Shown in pieces: positions 61,015-64,000 of a stretch of 64,000 nucleotides of DNA. Made by a program: the position numbers and the translations under genes. The notes beneath the pieces were generated by a model that saw only the letters and a program-made list of their open reading frames with translations, ran no database searches and had not been told where the DNA came from. The stretch's first letter is position 1. Each line of letters starts with the position of its first letter. This stretch comes from Scandinavium sp036495715 (lineage in GTDB: Bacteria; Pseudomonadota; Gammaproteobacteria; Enterobacterales; Enterobacteriaceae): NCBI GenBank assembly GCA_036495715.1, contig DASXML010000051.1, forward strand, positions 62,001-126,000, in the 5' to 3' direction.

Positions 61015-62118
61015 TTACCAGACCTGCGCGGCGACCTCCGTCACCAGGCGGACTTTCTGCCACTGCTGAGATTCCGTCAGACTGTTGCCCTCTTCGGTCG
61101 AGGCAAAACCGCACTGCGGGCTAAGGCAAATCTGCTCTTTAGCCACAAACTGCGCCGCTTCAGCCAGACGCGCCTTCACGCCTTGCGGATTTTCCAGCTC
61201 GCCCTCTTTGGTGGTGATAAGCCCTAATACCACCTGCTGGTGACCCGGACGTACAAAACGCAATGGTTGGAAATCACCCGAGCGATCGTTGTCGTATTCA
61301 AGGAAGAAGGCATCCACGTTGACGCTGCCGAACAGCACTTCCGCCACCGGCTCATAACCGCCGGAAGAAATCCACGTCGAACGAAAATTACCGCGACAGA
61401 CATGCAGCCCGATGGTGAGATCGTCAGGCTTGCCTTCCAGCGCGTTGTTCAGCACGCGAGCGTAGGTTTTCGCCAGTTCATCCGGATTGTCGCCACGTTC
61501 ACGCACCTGCTGACGCTGTTCGTCAGAACACAAATAGGCCCAGACGGTGTCGTCGAGTTGTAAATAGCGACAGCCTGCGTCATAAAACGCACGGATCGCA
61601 TCCCGCCAGGTGGTGGCTAAATCATCAAAATAGTCGGCCAGATCCGGGTAAACGGTGGCATCAATATCTTTGCGCCCGCCACGGAAATGCAGCACGCTCG
61701 GGCTTGGAATGGTCATTTTCGGCTGCGCGTCGCCGCTGATACTTTTCAGATAGCGAAAATCGTCCAGCATCGGGTGGTCGCCAAAACCGAGTTTCCCGGT
61801 GACGCGCACGCCGTGAGCTTTGGTTTGCACACCGTTAAACTGAATGCCCTGATCGGAATCGTAGCGCTCAACGCCCTGCAAACCATCAAAGAAGTCAAAA
61901 TGCCACCACGCCCGACGAAATTCGCCGTCGGTCACCACCTGCAAACCGCAATCGCACTGATGCTGAACCACGTTCAGGATCGCCTCATCCTCGATGGCGC
62001 GCAGCGTCTTTGCATCAATATCCCCGGCGGCGAACTGCTGACGCGCGTGTTTAATGCTGTCCGGACGTAAAAAACTGCCGACGATATCGGCGCGATAAGG
62101 GGCGGAATGCTGGGACAT
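61015..62118 (-). CDS. cobalamin-independent methionine synthase C-terminal-like protein
   Basis: This 367-residue protein matches the stand-alone MetE C-terminal barrel family (YxjG/YxjH-like). Sequence: DIVGSFLRPDSIKHARQQF, VVTDGEFRRAWWHFDF, YLQLDDTVWAYL, zinc ligands His and Cys in GLHVCRGN and Cys in LSPQCGFAS. It should bind zinc and transfer a methyl group to or from a thiol. The N-terminal folate-binding half of MetE is absent, so it is not a full MetE; the methyl donor is unknown. Confidence 0.85.
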   Translation of the reverse strand: MSQHSAPYRADIVGSFLRPDSIKHARQQFAAGDIDAKTLRAIEDEAILNVVQHQCDCGLQVVTDGEFRRAWWHFDFFDGLQGVERYDSDQGIQFNGVQTKAHGVRVTGKLGFGDHPMLDDFRYLKSISGDAQPKMTIPSPSVLHFRGGRKDIDATVYPDLADYFDDLATTWRDAIRAFYDAGCRYLQLDDTVWAYLCSDEQRQQVRERGDNPDELAKTYARVLNNALEGKPDDLTIGLHVCRGNFRSTWISSGGYEPVAEVLFGSVNVDAFFLEYDNDRSGDFQPLRFVRPGHQQVVLGLITTKEGELENPQGVKARLAEAAQFVAKEQICLSPQCGFASTEEGNSLTESQQWQKVRLVTEVAAQVW

Positions 62119-62263
62119 GGACTCTCCTTGCCGCCAGGCAACTGATTGCCTGACGTGATAATTGCGAAATCAAATTTAGACTTCTGGATGGCTATATGTA
62201 GCCAAAGTGCCATGCGGGAGAGATGCAGGCAAACGAGATTAATTCATCACCCGTGAAAAATAT

Positions 62264-62659
62264 TCATGATGACGCAAAAGCCAGCCCTTCATCTTCCCAA
62301 CCTGTTAAGCCGCCAATCATCAGCTTGACCGGCCTGCCGAGCAGCGCCAGCTTGAGCGCGGCCCGGTCAGCACCGTTACAGTGCGGGCCTGCACAATAAA
62401 CGACAAACAACGTTTCCGGCGGCCATTCGCTCATGCGTTCGGCAGTCATGAAGCGATGTGGTAAATGCAACGCACCCGGCAGATGACGGCGATCAAAAGC
62501 CTCAGGCGAGCCAACCACATGAAGAAGCACAAAGTCTGTTTCACCGCTTTTGATTGCCGAATGCACATCGTCACAATCGGTCTCGACGCTCAGACGGCGC
62601 TGAAAATGGGCAACGGCATCTTGCGATGCAGCGGCGGGAATGTCAGAAACAACGCTCAT
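62264..62659 (-). CDS. rhodanese-like sulfurtransferase
   Basis: This 131-residue single rhodanese domain has DVHSAIKSGETDFVLLHVVG, HLPGALHLPHR and the active-site Cys in VVYCAGPHCNGADRA. The loop is six residues, as in sulfurtransferases. There is no signal peptide. It lies 145 bases from the MetE-like gene in the same direction; the acceptor is unknown. Confidence 0.85.
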   Translation of the reverse strand: MSVVSDIPAAASQDAVAHFQRRLSVETDCDDVHSAIKSGETDFVLLHVVGSPEAFDRRHLPGALHLPHRFMTAERMSEWPPETLFVVYCAGPHCNGADRAALKLALLGRPVKLMIGGLTGWEDEGLAFASS

Positions 62660-62843
62660 GATATTTTCCTTTTCGGGTGATTTAGGTGTTGTGTCAGGGC
62701 TTATCTCACCAAAAATTCATCCCCCGCGCCGTCCGGGGTTATGACAGAAATCGCCAGGATCATGACAACTCACGTCCCACTAAGTCACCGCTAAGTCTGA
62801 CGCGCTACCGTAAAAGCCTTACTCCAGAAATAAGGCCGTTAAC

Positions 62844-63626
62844 ATGCATCCTTCACAGCCTCAGCGTCACGCATCCGCGTTGAACAAAGTGCCCGAAATT
62901 ACACTGTTGTTCTGGCTTATCAAAATGATGTCGACCACCGTCGGCGAAACGGCGGCTGATTTTCTCAATGTGAATCTCGACTGGGGGTTGACCCATACCT
63001 CTATTTTTACCGGCCTGTTGTTTGTGGTCGCGCTGTTCATTCAGCTGCAGTCCCGGCGCTATATTCCGGTGGTGTACTGGGCGACCGTATTACTGATAAG
63101 CGTGTTTGGCACGCTGGTAACCGATAATTTGACCGATCATCTGAATGTGCCACTGGCCTTTTCCACCGGGCTGTTCGGTTCGCTGCTGATCCTGACATTT
63201 GTGCTGTGGTATCGCGAAGAAAAAACGCTGTCGATCCACAGTATTACCAGCCTCAAACGGGAACTGTTTTACTGGACGGCTATTTTGTTTACCTTCTCAC
63301 TCGGCACGGCCGCCGGTGACTGGGTTGCCGAGGGCTTACAGCTCGGTTACTTCAATGCCGCCATGCTGTTCGCTGCGCTGATAGCCCTGACGACCGTGGC
63401 CTTTTATTTGTTTAACGCCGATAGCGTGGCCTGTTTCTGGGTGGCCTATATTCTGACTCGCCCGTTCGGCGCATCCTGTGGCGATTTGCTCGCACAGCCG
63501 GTAGAAAATGGGGGTGTTGGTCTCGGTACTTCCGGTACCAGCGTGCTATTCCTGCTGACTATCATTAGCCTGATTGGTTATCTGACCTTCCGGGGAAAAA
63601 TGGATTCATTGAGCAAGAGCGACTAA
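62844..63626 (+). CDS. COG4705-type multi-pass membrane protein
   Basis: This 260-residue protein has about seven to eight membrane helices and two related segments (STTVGETAADFLNVNLDWGL and FSLGTAAGDWVAEGLQLGYF), a pattern of internal duplication seen in COG4705 proteins, sometimes annotated as membrane-anchored proteins of unknown function. A short hairpin follows and then a response regulator starts 73 bases after the stop, so it may belong to a signalling operon. Confidence 0.75.
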   Translation: MHPSQPQRHASALNKVPEITLLFWLIKMMSTTVGETAADFLNVNLDWGLTHTSIFTGLLFVVALFIQLQSRRYIPVVYWATVLLISVFGTLVTDNLTDHLNVPLAFSTGLFGSLLILTFVLWYREEKTLSIHSITSLKRELFYWTAILFTFSLGTAAGDWVAEGLQLGYFNAAMLFAALIALTTVAFYLFNADSVACFWVAYILTRPFGASCGDLLAQPVENGGVGLGTSGTSVLFLLTIISLIGYLTFRGKMDSLSKSD

Positions 63627-63638
63627 AGCCATCCGATT

Positions 63639-63660
63639 GCCCGGTTTTTGCGCCGGGTTT
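63639..63660 (+). terminator. weak hairpin before the response regulator
   Basis: CCCGG and CCGGG pair around TTTTTGCG and are followed by TTTATCC. It separates the membrane protein from the response regulator and may only attenuate. Confidence 0.45.
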
Positions 63661-63699
63661 ATCCTTTCACTGACGAAATGATTATGGATTATCAGACGC

Positions 63700-64000
63700 A
63701 TGAGAATCTTGGTTGTAGAAGATGACCCAATGATTGGCGAAGCCGTCGTCGACGCCTTACGCGACGCAGCTTATGCGGTGGACTGGGTGCGTAACGGCGA
63801 TGACGCGCTGACCAGTTTTCGCGCGCAACACTATGACATTGCGCTGCTCGATTTAGGATTACCCGGCAAAGACGGTTTCAGCGTTCTGGCGGCATTGCGA
63901 CTGGATGCCCCCACGTTGCCTGTATTAATCGTCACCGCCCGGGATGCCTTGAAAGACAGACTGCAAGGACTCGACAGCGGCGCTGACGATTACATCATCA
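63700..64000 (+). CDS. OmpR-family response regulator, 3' end outside window
   Basis: From ATG 63700 the receiver domain reads MRILVVEDDPMIGEAVVDAL with the acidic pair at 8-9, phospho-acceptor Asp 51 in LLDLGLPGKDG, the Thr in IVTARD and GADDYIIK at the cut. This is a receiver domain of the QseB/PmrA/TctD type; the winged-helix output and any sensor kinase lie beyond the window edge. No strong ribosome site is seen, suggesting coupling or weak translation. Confidence 0.85.
   Translation, partial: MRILVVEDDPMIGEAVVDALRDAAYAVDWVRNGDDALTSFRAQHYDIALLDLGLPGKDGFSVLAALRLDAPTLPVLIVTARDALKDRLQGLDSGADDYII

Overview
The window is chromosomal DNA from a member of the Enterobacteriaceae, most like the Enterobacter / Lelliottia / Citrobacter group. 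The evidence is the gene order tam - (GNAT) - yneE - (fic) - uxaB - dgcF - glsB - sad - ptrR - sotB - marC - marRAB - eamA - ydeE. This matches the uxaB-to-ydeE stretch of Escherichia coli with extra genes inserted. The genus cannot be fixed from the sequence alone, and I see no rRNA, tRNA or CRISPR array.

Bases 1 to about 16,200 are accessory. They hold two unrecognised small proteins, an internally deleted ISNCY-type transposase, a 3' piece of arsH joined to what looks like the start of a serine recombinase, and a secreted DUF1471 protein. Next comes a redox cluster: an SDR with a divergent LysR regulator, a frameshifted MDR oxidoreductase, two intact MDR oxidoreductases and an HxlR regulator. 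A complete five-gene ABC export system follows (outer-membrane factor, two permeases, double ATPase, HlyD adaptor) with a divergent TetR regulator and a perfect 10-1-10 palindrome between them. The segment ends in a truncated, diverged second copy of one MDR gene and its promoter, which marks a likely recombination junction near 15,830.

Bases 16,500 to 30,000 are a patchwork of envelope and stress genes: alpha/beta hydrolase, a decayed amidohydrolase end, lipoprotein, MltF-like transglycosylase, a dipZ-msrA pair for periplasmic methionine sulfoxide repair, SDR/HxlR, a PLP aminotransferase, a TetA-like MFS pump with a TetR gene, a 424-residue glutamate dehydrogenase and a hexapeptide acyltransferase. 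At 30,334 lies an AT-richer GH18 chitinase with a binding module and two Fn3 domains but no visible signal peptide.

Bases 32,500 to 53,400 are the E. coli-like core. Additions are a 32-residue membrane protein overlapping the end of tam, a Fic gene bracketed by two copies of the same palindrome, a remnant of a second GGDEF gene, a chemotaxis receptor ahead of glsB, tandem PhzF-family genes and a hicAB pair with frameshifted hicA. The mar operator, with its marbox and two MarR sites, can be read directly.

Bases 53,400 to 64,000 hold an XRE regulator, an epimerase-like SDR, the urtABCDE urea/short-chain amide ABC importer (no urease genes in view), a MetE-C-terminal-like protein, a rhodanese, a COG4705-type membrane protein and the start of an OmpR-family response regulator cut by the window edge. 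REP/BIME elements mark several gene ends.
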